Of a stretch of 33,742 bases of DNA, positions 17,679-29,717 are shown in pieces. Source of the DNA: Mycobacterium simiae (GTDB taxonomy: Bacteria; Actinomycetota; Actinomycetes; Mycobacteriales; Mycobacteriaceae); the NCBI RefSeq assembly GCF_008370645.1, contig NZ_VTZN01000040.1, forward strand, positions 1 to 33,742, in the 5' to 3' direction. The position numbers and the translations under genes are program-made. Position 1 is the first letter of the stretch. Each line of letters starts with the position of its first letter. The notes beneath the pieces were generated by a model. The model worked only from the letters and a program-made list of their open reading frames with translations, was not told the origin of the DNA and searched no databases.

Positions 17679-17694
17679 CTCAGCTTGCGCTCAG
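17679..17694 (+). promoter_or_regulatory. MprA-like direct repeat upstream of sigE
   Basis: CTCAG occurs at 17679-17683 and 17690-17694, exactly 11 bases apart, within TCTCAGCTTGCGCTCAGAT. The response regulator MprA is known to bind loosely conserved eight-base direct repeats and to control sigE in M. tuberculosis. One helical turn of spacing suits a tandem-bound response regulator. Confidence 0.5.
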
Positions 17695-17738
17695 ATTGTT
17701 CATACCTGGGCCATACGCGGGTACACGACGGTATGGCT

Positions 17739-18500
17739 ATGGAAGGCGGAGGCCGCGCGACGGGGAATAGGAATCGGCAACTTCGCGTTGCCGCAGACGA
17801 ACTACAAGCAGTCGATGGCAGGGATTATCCGGAGGACAACATCACTATCGTGAACACGACCACCATGTCTCACCCCCAACAGGTCCGCGACGATGAATGG
17901 GCGGAACCGGCCGAAGGGTTGCTGGGTACTGCGGTATTCGACGCGACCGGAGACAAGGCCGCGATGCCGTCCTGGGACGAGTTGGTGCGTCAGCATGCCG
18001 ACCGGGTGTACCGGCTGGCCTATCGCCTCTCCGGCAACCAGCACGACGCTGAGGACCTGACCCAGGAAACCTTCATCAGGGTCTTCCGGTCCGTCCAGAA
18101 TTACCAACCGGGCACCTTCGAGGGCTGGTTGCACCGCATCACCACCAATCTGTTCCTCGACATGGTGCGCCGGCGCGCACGCATCCGGATGGAAGCCCTG
18201 CCCGAGGATTACGACCGGGTACCCGCCGATGATCCGAACCCTGAGCAGATCTATCACGACGCACGGCTGGGGCCTGACCTGCAGGCCGCCCTCGATTCGC
18301 TGCCCCCGGAGTTTCGGGCCGCGGTGGTGTTGTGCGACATCGAAGGCTTGTCCTATGAGGAGATCGGCGCCACTCTCGGCGTCAAGCTGGGAACCGTGCG
18401 GAGCCGCATCCACCGCGGACGCCAGGCGCTACGGGACTATCTTGCCGCGCATCCTGAACACAGCGGGGCGTACAGCAGGCCGGCGCGTAGCGCCGGCTAA
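17739..18500 (+). CDS. sigE: SigE, ECF sigma factor for envelope stress
   Basis: SigE directs RNA polymerase to genes for surface stress, heat and detergent damage. From ATG 17739 the product is 253 residues; ATG 17733 is also possible, and the frame open from 17613 is rejected because it starts before the promoter elements. Sigma region 2 spans about residues 80-150 ([20 protein letters not shown], then [16 protein letters not shown]) and region 4 about 180-235, with the [23 protein letters not shown]. Both are almost identical to M. tuberculosis SigE, whereas residues 1-42 and the last ten diverge. Met43 (17865) could give a shorter form, as internal starts are known for SigE. The anti-sigma gene follows. 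Confidence 0.95.
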   Translation: MEGGGRATGNRNRQLRVAADELQAVDGRDYPEDNITIVNTTTMSHPQQVRDDEWAEPAEGLLGTAVFDATGDKAAMPSWDELVRQHADRVYRLAYRLSGNQHDAEDLTQETFIRVFRSVQNYQPGTFEGWLHRITTNLFLDMVRRRARIRMEALPEDYDRVPADDPNPEQIYHDARLGPDLQAALDSLPPEFRAAVVLCDIEGLSYEEIGATLGVKLGTVRSRIHRGRQALRDYLAAHPEHSGAYSRPARSAG

Positions 18501-18669
18501 GTCACCAGTCACGGGCCGAACCATCAGTTTGGCCACTGCATGGTTGCCAACTGGTCCCAAAACCTGCTGTTTTGGCCGCCGATGATGGTTATCGGACAGC
18601 CGGCCGCGCTACATTCAGAAGATACTGAAGGCTATATCGGGCCTCGAGAATGTGGGGAAGGAGCTGGTG

Positions 18670-19062
18670 ATGGCCGACCGGGGACATGTGTTTCGGCGCG
18701 CGTTCTCCTGGCTTCCCGCCCAATTCGCCTCCCAAAGTGATGCGCCGGTCGGCGCACCGCGTCGGTTCCGGTCCACCGAGCATCTATCCATCGAGGCCAT
18801 CGCGGCGTTTGTCGACGGTGAGCTGCGGATGAATGCCCACTTGCGGGCCGCGCATCATCTTTCGTTGTGCCCGCAGTGCGCCGCCGAAGTGGATGACCAC
18901 AGCCGCGCCCGCGCCGCGTTGCGTGACTCGCGTCCAATCCGCATCCCCAGCGCGCTACTCGGGCTGCTGTCCGAGATTCCGCATCAGCCGTCCGGCGAGG
19001 CGGCGCCGTTGGCAGACTCTTTCGTCCAGGGCGATGTCCGCGACCAGCGGAAGCGCCGCTAG
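18670..19062 (+). CDS. rseA: RseA, zinc-type anti-sigma factor for SigE
   Basis: A 130-residue cytoplasmic protein that binds and inhibits SigE. The anti-sigma zinc motif H-x3-C-x2-C is present as His63, Cys67 and Cys70, in HLSLCPQC. The N-terminal part (RAFSWLPAQFASQSDAPVGA) and SIEAIAAFVDGELRMNAH match M. tuberculosis RseA closely. The start is ATG 18670 with GGAAGGAG upstream; GTG 18652 in the same frame is less likely. The C-terminal tail is shorter by about 24 residues than the M. tuberculosis protein and lacks its Gly/Ser-rich part. No membrane helix, unlike E. coli RseA. In M. tuberculosis it is phosphorylated and degraded under stress. Confidence 0.92.
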   Translation: MADRGHVFRRAFSWLPAQFASQSDAPVGAPRRFRSTEHLSIEAIAAFVDGELRMNAHLRAAHHLSLCPQCAAEVDDHSRARAALRDSRPIRIPSALLGLLSEIPHQPSGEAAPLADSFVQGDVRDQRKRR

Positions 19063-19115
19063 CTTGCCCGCTGTTAACCGGAGCGCGCGGCGCATCGGTT
19101 GCTGCGATTGGAGCC

Positions 19116-19131
19116 GTCAGAAGCTGTCAGA
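19116..19131 (+). promoter_or_regulatory. GTCAGA direct repeat in the htrA upstream region
   Basis: GTCAGA occurs at 19116-19121 and 19126-19131, ten bases apart, followed by GATACTAG (19140-19147), which may act as a -10 element. The layout resembles the repeat ahead of sigE but the bases differ. It could be a response-regulator site for htrA; evidence is weak. Confidence 0.3.
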
Positions 19132-19186
19132 GATGTCCCGGATACTAGGGTGGAAAACAACGCCGCGTCCGTAGCGCGGTCCATAG

Positions 19187-20758
<1,572 letters not shown>

Positions 20759-20810
20759 TGATCGCAAGCGCGGCGCAGCCGGGCGCAGCGGGTCATCACC
20801 GTCCGATCTG

Positions 20811-21209
20811 ATGTTCGCCAACGTCGGCTGGGGGGAGATGCTCGTACTGGTCGTGGTCGGGCTGGTGGTCCTGGGCCCGGAGCGACTCCCCGGTGCTATT
20901 CGGTGGACTTCGGGTGCGCTGCGCCAGGCGCGCGACTATCTCAGCGGGGTGACCAGTCAGCTGCGCGAGGACATGGGACCCGAATTCGACGACCTTCGTG
21001 GGCACATCAGCGAACTGCAGAAACTGCGTGGCATGACACCGCGCGCGGCGCTGACCAAGCACCTGCTCGACGGCGACGACTCGATCTTCACCGGCAATTT
21101 CGACAAGCCGGCTCCAGGCGCACCCAGCGTTGAGCCGGTGCCGCCCCAGCCGGACGACGGTGAGCCGCGACAGCCGGACCGCCCTCCATTCGACTCCGAC
21201 GCAACCTGA
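20811..21209 (+). CDS. tatB: TatB, twin-arginine translocase subunit
   Basis: TatB forms, with TatC, the receptor for folded proteins bearing twin-arginine signals. The 132-residue protein has the family's N-terminal helix (about residues 5-21), then the conserved turn [10 protein letters not shown] and a long amphipathic helix to about residue 60, and an acidic, proline-rich tail ([14 protein letters not shown]). The Glu in the membrane helix ([10 protein letters not shown]) is the usual TatB polar residue. tatA and tatC are not here, as expected for mycobacteria. It is separated from htrA by 52 bases and ends eight bases before the convergent mrp stop. Confidence 0.93.
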   Translation: MFANVGWGEMLVLVVVGLVVLGPERLPGAIRWTSGALRQARDYLSGVTSQLREDMGPEFDDLRGHISELQKLRGMTPRAALTKHLLDGDDSIFTGNFDKPAPGAPSVEPVPPQPDDGEPRQPDRPPFDSDAT

Positions 21210-21217
21210 TCGGCCGC

Positions 21218-22378
21218 TTAGCGCCGGGACGGATCCAGCCCCAGCGACATGCCGGCCAGCCCGCGCCGGCGCGAGGCCAAGCTGTCGGCGATGCCGAGCA
21301 GAGCTTTGCCCACCGCCGAATCGGGTGCACTCAAGACCAGTGGTAAGCCCGAATCACCAGCGGACACCAGCGCGGGGTCCAGTGGGATCTGACCCAGCAG
21401 CGGAACATCAGCGCCGACCGCCCGGGTCAGCCGTTCGGCGACCTGCTGGCCGCCGCCCTCACCGAATACCTGCAGCGTGGTGCCGTCCGGCAGGGTAAGC
21501 CCGGACATGTTCTCCACCACGCCAACGATCCGCTGGCGGGTCTGCAGCGCAATGCTGCCGGCCCGTTCGGCGACCTCGGCCGCGGCCAGCTGAGGGGTGG
21601 TAACGACGAGGATTTCAGCGTTCGGGATCAACTGAGCCACCGAGATAGCGATGTCGCCGGTTCCTGGCGGCAGATCGAGCAGCAGCACGTCCAAATCGCC
21701 CCAGTACACGTCTGCCAGGAACTGTTGCAGCGCCCGGTGCAGCATCGGCCCGCGCCACACCACCGGCGTGTTGCCCTGGGTGAATTGGGCGATCGAGATG
21801 ACGCGTACCTCGTGGGCGATGGGCGGCAGGATCATCGACTCGACTTGGGTGGGCCGGTCGGTGGTGCCCATCATCCGGGGAATGGAATGGCCGTGGATAT
21901 CGGCGTCCAGCACGCCGATCGACAGCCCACGGGCGGCCATTGCCGCGGCCAGGTTGACCGTGACGGTGGACTTGCCCACGCCGCCCTTGCCCGAAGCGAC
22001 CGTATACACCCGGGTGAGCGAGCTGGGCTGGGCGAAGGGAATCACCGGCTCGCGAGCATCTCCGCGCAGTTGCTTGCGCAGCTCGGTGCGCTGCTCGTCG
22101 CTCATCACATCCAGGCTGACCCTTACCGACCCGGTGCCGGTAACGTCAGACACCGCCCGGGTGACGCGTTCGCTGATCTCGGACTTCTTTGGGCACGCGG
22201 CGGTGGTCAGGTAAATCTCGATATGGACCGCGCCAGCAGAGCCCAGATTGATGCTCTTAACCATCCCGAGCTCGGTGATAGGGCGCCGTAATTCGGGGTC
22301 AATCACTTTTGCCAGCGCCGCGCGGATCGCTCCGGCAAGGTCAGTTAGGTCGGTGGGTTCATGAGTTCCGGACATCAC
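21218..22378 (-). CDS. mrp: Mrp/ApbC-type iron-sulfur carrier P-loop ATPase
   Basis: A 386-residue protein with an N-terminal MIP18/DUF59 domain (about residues 12-90, VIDPELRRPITELGMV) and a MinD-like ATPase. The deviant Walker A, SGKGGVGKST, is at residues 129-138, with DADIHGHSIPRMMG (A') and LLLDLPPGTGD following. Such proteins load iron-sulfur clusters onto apoproteins. The CxxC pair that binds the cluster in many homologues, expected after VVENMSG, is absent: the sequence there is LTLPDGTTLQVFGEGGG. Mycobacterial Mrp appears to lack it generally, so its cluster role may differ. The second Met (ATG 22375) is an equally good start. Confidence 0.92.
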   Translation of the reverse strand: MMSGTHEPTDLTDLAGAIRAALAKVIDPELRRPITELGMVKSINLGSAGAVHIEIYLTTAACPKKSEISERVTRAVSDVTGTGSVRVSLDVMSDEQRTELRKQLRGDAREPVIPFAQPSSLTRVYTVASGKGGVGKSTVTVNLAAAMAARGLSIGVLDADIHGHSIPRMMGTTDRPTQVESMILPPIAHEVRVISIAQFTQGNTPVVWRGPMLHRALQQFLADVYWGDLDVLLLDLPPGTGDIAISVAQLIPNAEILVVTTPQLAAAEVAERAGSIALQTRQRIVGVVENMSGLTLPDGTTLQVFGEGGGQQVAERLTRAVGADVPLLGQIPLDPALVSAGDSGLPLVLSAPDSAVGKALLGIADSLASRRRGLAGMSLGLDPSRR

Positions 22379-22414
22379 CGCCGAGTCTATGCGGGTGCGG
22401 CTTCGGCCGAGGGG

Positions 22415-23791
22415 TCAGTTCACCGGTGTGAGTATCGGTCCGCCGGGCGCCGGCCCAGTGGGAGCCGGCGGCTGGGATGGCCCGGTTGGCTTGGGTGCTG
22501 ATGACGCGTTCGGAGCCGGGGCGGGGGCGGCCGGCGCGGGCGCAGCCGGCGGGGCAAACGGATCTGGGAAAACTGGCGCGGCGGGCGGAACCGGCGGTGC
22601 GACCACAATGCCGCCGAATGGCACCGGGGGACCCGCGGGCGAAACCGCGTCGGCTGGGTTCTGGGAGGTGATGCAGATCAACGTGCAACCAGGCTGCGGT
22701 GCCTGGGGCTGTGGGGGAGGTTGTTGCAGCCAGGGCCATAGCAGCGGCGGCGCGTTGGTGAGCTGCGGCGGGCCGAAGTCGATCAGTGGTACGTGCTGGC
22801 TCAGCGGGTCGCCGGGCCCGAGCCCGTTGACGTTCAACGGCAAGTTCGGTCCGAGTCCCTCCGGATGCTCCAGGTGTGCGTCGCCGATCGGCGGTGGCGG
22901 CCCGGTGATCGGCGGCAGGTCGACCGGGACCACTCCGGTGGCGTAGGCCGCCGCCCAGCCCAGCACGTTCTGCGCGTAGGGCATCGAGTTGTTGTAACGC
23001 AAGATGGCCGCCATGACTTGGGCGGGGTCCCGCAGGTTGAGCCCGCCGCTGCACAGGTATCGGGCGGCCGCCAGCGTGGAGTCGAACAGGTTCTGCGGGT
23101 CGGGCACACCGTCGCCGTCACCGTCGACGGCGTAGCGCGCCCAGGTGCCGGGCAGGAACTGCATGGGACCCATCGCCCGGGCGTAGGTGACGCGATTGCC
23201 GACGCTGCTTTGGATGATGACCTCGTTGCCCGGCAGCGTGCCGTCCAGTGCGGGCCCATAGATTGGACTGACCGCGGTGCCACGCGCGTCCACAGCGCCG
23301 CCACCAGCGTGGCCTGATTCGATGCGGCCGATCCCGGCCAGCAGGTTCCAACTGACGCCGCAACCCGGGGCGGCAACGGTCATCTTCTGCTCGGCATTGC
23401 GATAAGCGGACAACGCCATGATCGGAATGCCAAGTGCACCAGGCGCATTGACGACCATAGGCGGCGGCGGGGCCGAGCTGGTGGCTGCGGCGACATGGAA
23501 GCTAGCCGGCCGATGCGCAACGGCGATGACCGTCGGTCCGGACAGGTCCAGCACCGGCGAGTGCGTCACCGCTGCCACCGGGGTAACGCCGGCACGTACC
23601 GTTGACGTCGACTTGCCGTGGACTGCGGGAGCCGCGGCGCCGACCGCGCCGGCGAACACCACCGGGATAATCATCGCAATGCCGAATGCCGGCCGGCTCA
23701 GGCGAAGTGCCCGCTGCCGCACGGTCTCCCACAGCTGGGTGGCGCCTTCAGTAACGGCCGGATGAGCACTCCAGCGGTCCCAAATGCGCAC
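22415..23791 (-). CDS. Lytic murein transglycosylase-like membrane or secreted protein
   Basis: A 458-residue protein, ortholog of Rv1230c. Residues 36-56 are a hydrophobic signal or anchor helix. After a linker, residues about 140-300 form a lysozyme-like SLT_2 domain: GVSWNLLAGIGRIESGH contains the catalytic Glu158, and RAMGPMQFLPGTWARY, DGDGVPDPQNLFDSTLAAA and YNNSMPYAQNVL are the MltB-type motifs. The last 130 residues are rich in Pro and Ala, a low-complexity tail likely to lie in the cell wall. It would cleave the glycan strand of peptidoglycan to make anhydro-muropeptides. GTG 23791 starts the protein. A CRP-like site lies 64 bases upstream. Confidence 0.87.
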   Translation of the reverse strand: MRIWDRWSAHPAVTEGATQLWETVRQRALRLSRPAFGIAMIIPVVFAGAVGAAAPAVHGKSTSTVRAGVTPVAAVTHSPVLDLSGPTVIAVAHRPASFHVAAATSSAPPPPMVVNAPGALGIPIMALSAYRNAEQKMTVAAPGCGVSWNLLAGIGRIESGHAGGGAVDARGTAVSPIYGPALDGTLPGNEVIIQSSVGNRVTYARAMGPMQFLPGTWARYAVDGDGDGVPDPQNLFDSTLAAARYLCSGGLNLRDPAQVMAAILRYNNSMPYAQNVLGWAAAYATGVVPVDLPPITGPPPPIGDAHLEHPEGLGPNLPLNVNGLGPGDPLSQHVPLIDFGPPQLTNAPPLLWPWLQQPPPQPQAPQPGCTLICITSQNPADAVSPAGPPVPFGGIVVAPPVPPAAPVFPDPFAPPAAPAPAAPAPAPNASSAPKPTGPSQPPAPTGPAPGGPILTPVN

Positions 23792-23854
23792 CTCGACCGT
23801 CCTCAGTTATGCGAGAGTCATGCGAGTCGTCGGGAAAACTACGTTTCTTAGCTT

Positions 23855-23870
23855 CGTGAACTAGATCACC
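23855..23870. promoter_or_regulatory. CRP-like binding site upstream of the transglycosylase gene
   Basis: CGTGAACTAGATCACC keeps the full GTGA-N6-TCAC core of the mycobacterial CRP (Rv3676) consensus TGTGA-N6-TCACA; only the two outermost bases differ. The inner CTAG makes it a near-perfect 14-base palindrome. It is centred 71 bases upstream of the GTG start on the minus strand, in an AT-rich stretch, and behind the stop of the DUF1003 gene. The M. tuberculosis ortholog is, as I recall, among predicted CRP targets. Confidence 0.6.
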
Positions 23871-23916
23871 ATACATAACTCTTGTGACGGGAGTGGCGCA
23901 ATGGGGGAGTTGGTTC

Positions 23917-24462
23917 TCACAGGGATTTCCTGGCCCGCCGGTCGGCTCCGTTCGTCGTTCGTGCCGAGTCGGGCTCCGCACCGACCGGCTCTAGATCCGT
24001 CATCAGAGCACGCAGGCTCTCCAATTCATGTCGCAGGTAGTCTCGTGTCGCGACCTCACCGATGGCCAAGCGCAGGGCGGCCAGCTCGCGGGCCAGATAC
24101 TCGGTGTCGGCCTTGGTCTGCGCGGCGCGCCGGCGATCTTCTTCCAATGCGACGCGGTCGCGGTTTTCCTGGCGGTTCTGGGCCAGCAGAATCAGTGGCG
24201 CCGCATAGGCAGCCTGCGTGGAAAAGGCCAGATTGAGCAGAATGAACGGGTAGGGATCCCAGCGCCAGTGTGCAGCAGACAAGTTCACCGCGATCCAGGT
24301 CAACACCATGAGCGTCTGTAGCAACAGGTAGCGCCCGGTGCCGAAGAAGCGTGCGATGCGTTCGGTGGTCTGCCCGAGCGCCTCAGGGTCCAGCCGCGGG
24401 GCGAACCGGCGCGACGTCCGCGGGGTGTACAGCCGCCGCGGCGGCGCTGAGGACTTGTTCAC
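23917..24462 (-). CDS. DUF1003 membrane protein
   Basis: A 181-residue protein with two adjacent membrane helices, around residues 44-62 (LLLQTLMVLTWIAVNLSAA) and 73-97 (FILLNLAFSTQAAYAAPLI), followed by the DUF1003 hallmark LLAQNRQENRDR and then a long charged coiled-coil (about 98-165). The family is common but has no proven function. Its start overlaps the end of the CBS/MgtE-N gene by four bases (ATGA), a pairing also present in M. tuberculosis (Rv1231c and Rv1232c), so they probably act together. A shared role in magnesium transport or its sensing is inference. Confidence 0.87.
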   Translation of the reverse strand: MNKSSAPPRRLYTPRTSRRFAPRLDPEALGQTTERIARFFGTGRYLLLQTLMVLTWIAVNLSAAHWRWDPYPFILLNLAFSTQAAYAAPLILLAQNRQENRDRVALEEDRRRAAQTKADTEYLARELAALRLAIGEVATRDYLRHELESLRALMTDLEPVGAEPDSARTTNGADRRARKSL

Positions 24463-25766
24463 GAGGTTCCTTCGGGTCGGGCGGGTCGGCCCGCCGGGTC
24501 GAGTTGAGGTACGTCCATCCGCCAGTCCTGCGGCAGCAGGTGATCGAGCAGGTCGTCGACCGTCACCGCGCCCAACAAATGGTTCTGGTCGTCGACCACC
24601 GGACCGCAGACCAGGTTGTAGGCGGCAAAATAGCGGGTCACGGCGGCCAACGGGGTATCGGGCGTCAGGGTAAGCAGGTCGGTGTCGACGATTCCGCTGA
24701 CCAGTTCGGCCGGCGGTTCACGAAGTAGGCGTTGCAGTTGCACGATGCCCAGGTAGCGGCCGGTGGGGGTGGCCGTCGGTGGTCGTGCCACGAAGACCAT
24801 CGACGACAGTGCCGGTGTCAGGTCGGGATCGCGGACCCGGGCCAGGGCCTCGGCAACCGACGTGTCGGGGGTGAGTACCACCGGATTCGAGGTCATCAAA
24901 CCACCCGCGGTATCGGGCGAGTGCTTCAGCAAACGTCGCACCGAATCCGAGTCGTCGGGATCCATCCGGGTTAGCAGCATCTCGGCATCGGTTGGATTGA
25001 GCACGCCGAGCAGATCCGCGGCGTCATCAGGATCCATCTCTTCGAGCACGTCGGCCGCGCGATCGGTGCCCAGTTGGGACAGCACCTCCGCCTGGTCGAG
25101 CTCGGGCAGCTCCTGCAGAATGTCGGCCAGCCGCTCGTCGTCAAGCGCTTTGAATACCTCGTAGCGGCGTTTGGACGGAAGTCCGCGGATGGCGTCGGCG
25201 ACGTCGACCGCCCGCCGTCCCTCGAATTGGTCCAGCAGTTGTGCTACACCCTGGCCCGGCATCGCCAATGCCGACGGCGTCAATCCGCGGACGTATTGCC
25301 AGTCCACGATGTGCACCGGGCCGCGTCGTCTCAGCCGTCGATAGCTGCGGACGGCGACCCTGGTCACCAGCCAGTCGCGGGTTCGGGTTGGCTCAATACC
25401 CAAATCGGTGACTACCAGATCAGCGTTGGCCAGCTCGGGCAGCGCGGGATCGTTGACCTTCACCGGTGTGTCGAGTATCTGGCCGATTGCCAAGACCTCG
25501 CCCGGCCGCTGCTCGAAATGGCGTAGCGACACGTTGCCGGTGCTGAGCGTCACCGCGTCCGGCTCGATCGCAGCGACCCGCAGGATTGGTATGAAGATGC
25601 TGCGGCGGGTCGCCAAATCGACGACCAGCCCCAGAACGCGCGGTTGCTGCCGGACGATGCTGATGCTGATCACGACGTCACGCACCCGGCCGAATGATTC
25701 GCCCAGCGGGCCCAGCACCATCATCCGGGCCAGCCGCGCAACGTAGACCCTGTTGACCGATCCCAT
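24459..25766 (-). CDS. MgtE N-domain/CBS-pair protein without the MgtE membrane part
   Basis: A 435-residue soluble protein. Residues 1-90 look like a PRC-barrel-type beta domain (LGPLGESFGRVRDVVISI). Residues about 170-290 are the MgtE N-terminal superhelix, with repeated acidic helices such as ADILQELPELDQAEVLSQ and VLEEMDPDDAADLLGVL. Residues about 300-420 are a CBS pair (MTSNPVVLTPDTSVAEALAR; LGAVTVDDLLDHLLP). In true MgtE channels these domains sense magnesium and are followed by five membrane helices, which are absent here. The product could gate a partner such as the overlapping DUF1003 protein, but no evidence shows this. Ortholog of Rv1232c. Confidence 0.88.
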   Translation of the reverse strand: MGSVNRVYVARLARMMVLGPLGESFGRVRDVVISISIVRQQPRVLGLVVDLATRRSIFIPILRVAAIEPDAVTLSTGNVSLRHFEQRPGEVLAIGQILDTPVKVNDPALPELANADLVVTDLGIEPTRTRDWLVTRVAVRSYRRLRRRGPVHIVDWQYVRGLTPSALAMPGQGVAQLLDQFEGRRAVDVADAIRGLPSKRRYEVFKALDDERLADILQELPELDQAEVLSQLGTDRAADVLEEMDPDDAADLLGVLNPTDAEMLLTRMDPDDSDSVRRLLKHSPDTAGGLMTSNPVVLTPDTSVAEALARVRDPDLTPALSSMVFVARPPTATPTGRYLGIVQLQRLLREPPAELVSGIVDTDLLTLTPDTPLAAVTRYFAAYNLVCGPVVDDQNHLLGAVTVDDLLDHLLPQDWRMDVPQLDPAGRPARPEGTS

Positions 25767-25818
25767 GACTCAGAGCGTAGGCAGCCGATCGCGGGATGGC
25801 CCTTGCTAGTGGGTTGCT

Positions 25819-26466
25819 CTAGTGCGAAGGAATGCTGAAGATCCCGACGATCATCCACATCAGCAGCGTCGCGACGCCGATCACGATGCCGGCCACTGCC
25901 AGGCCAAAGCCGTCCTCCCGAGTTCGCTTGATCTGGTTGAGCGCGATCGTGCCGACCACAACGGACACGATCGAGCCGATGCAGCAGAACACCCCGGCGA
26001 ACGACGACACCAGCGAGACGATGGCCATGGTGTTGGTGCCTGGTAGGGCTGGTCCGTAGCCGCCCATGTAGTCCGGCGGCGGGTAGTACCCGCCCGGATA
26101 GGAGGGCGGTGGGTAGCCGCTCGAAGATGCGCCGTAGGCCGACGAGGGCGATGCCATGGGCGGCGGGTAAGGCGTGCCGTATGTCGGGTATTCAAGCGGC
26201 GAATAAGTGGTAGGCGGGATCGGCGGTGGATATCCGGTTGCGTAATCGGGCGGATAGGCCACCGCTGGTGGCGGGAAAGCGGGTGGGTACCCGGGCGGCG
26301 GATACGCCGGAGGTGGAGAGTCGGCTACCGGCGAGGTTTCCGGTGCTGCCCAGGGTGCCCCATCAGAGGGGGGAACGGGCTGCGCAGCCGGCTGCTCATC
26401 GCCTGGGCGGGCGGGAGCCGGACCGTTGTGCGTGCCCTCTTCGGGGGAGCCGCCGGGAGCTGTCAT
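25819..26466 (-). CDS. Proline-rich DUF4190-type membrane protein
   Basis: A 215-residue protein, ortholog of Rv1233c. The first 140 residues are low-complexity Pro/Tyr/Gly/Ala with repeated YPPPxYPP-like units (for example AYPPPGYPP). Two membrane helices follow, at about 148-172 (AIVSLVSSFAGVFCCIGSIV) and 190-212 (GLAVAGIVIGVATLLMW), joined by a short basic loop. The helical pair is the DUF4190 arrangement. Function unknown; such proteins are often proposed to anchor in the envelope. It lies 52 bases upstream of the MgtE-N/CBS gene on the same strand. Confidence 0.83.
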   Translation of the reverse strand: MTAPGGSPEEGTHNGPAPARPGDEQPAAQPVPPSDGAPWAAPETSPVADSPPPAYPPPGYPPAFPPPAVAYPPDYATGYPPPIPPTTYSPLEYPTYGTPYPPPMASPSSAYGASSSGYPPPSYPGGYYPPPDYMGGYGPALPGTNTMAIVSLVSSFAGVFCCIGSIVSVVVGTIALNQIKRTREDGFGLAVAGIVIGVATLLMWMIVGIFSIPSH

Positions 26467-26881
26467 GGTGCCAACCTAGCCTGACGACGATGCGGGGGGC
26501 GAAGCGTCCTGAGGAGGAGTCAGGCAATCAGGCCTAGCCAATGGGCAGCAGGCGTTCCGGCCGGTGAGCTGCCGCTCCCTGGGTCGCCGGCGACGGCTTA
26601 GTGGTCGCACCCGTAATTCGTCGAGGCCAGCGCTCACCCGATGAGCGCCGAGATCGACGCCAGCGCGGAGAAGTGCGAGAAGGTGTGACGGTGACGTCGA
26701 TCTCAGCGCCAGCGCGGCGATCCCCACCCTCAACGAACTGACGAACCTCACGGCATAGTCAGCCCTGGCCAGGTGAAATGTGGGCATTTCAGGTCGTCTA
26801 GCAGCTGTTTCGCTGTCGACCGGATGGTGAGCGGACGTCCCGGAGATGAAACGATGGCGGACGCAGAGCAGAATAAGACCG
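26467..26881. other. Divergent intergenic region with an imperfect inverted repeat
   Basis: 415 bases separate the divergent Rv1233c-like and Rv1234-like genes. I see no convincing gene: short frames lack ribosome sites and recognisable motifs. It contains 15-base arms at 26645-26659 and 26695-26709 with one mismatch, including GAGATCGACG and its complement, separated by 35 bases. Each arm lies next to a copy of GCCAGCGCGG, in direct orientation. Promoters for the gene on each side, including the trehalose importer operon, must lie here but I cannot place them. Confidence 0.55.

Positions 26882-29706
<2,825 letters not shown>

Positions 29707-29717
<11 letters not shown>

Noticed and set aside
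23792..23916. c-di-AMP (ydaO-type) riboswitch before the transglycosylase gene, as known for rpfA
   Set aside because: Only about 60 bases lie between the CRP-like site and the start codon, too few for this riboswitch, and its conserved core was not seen.
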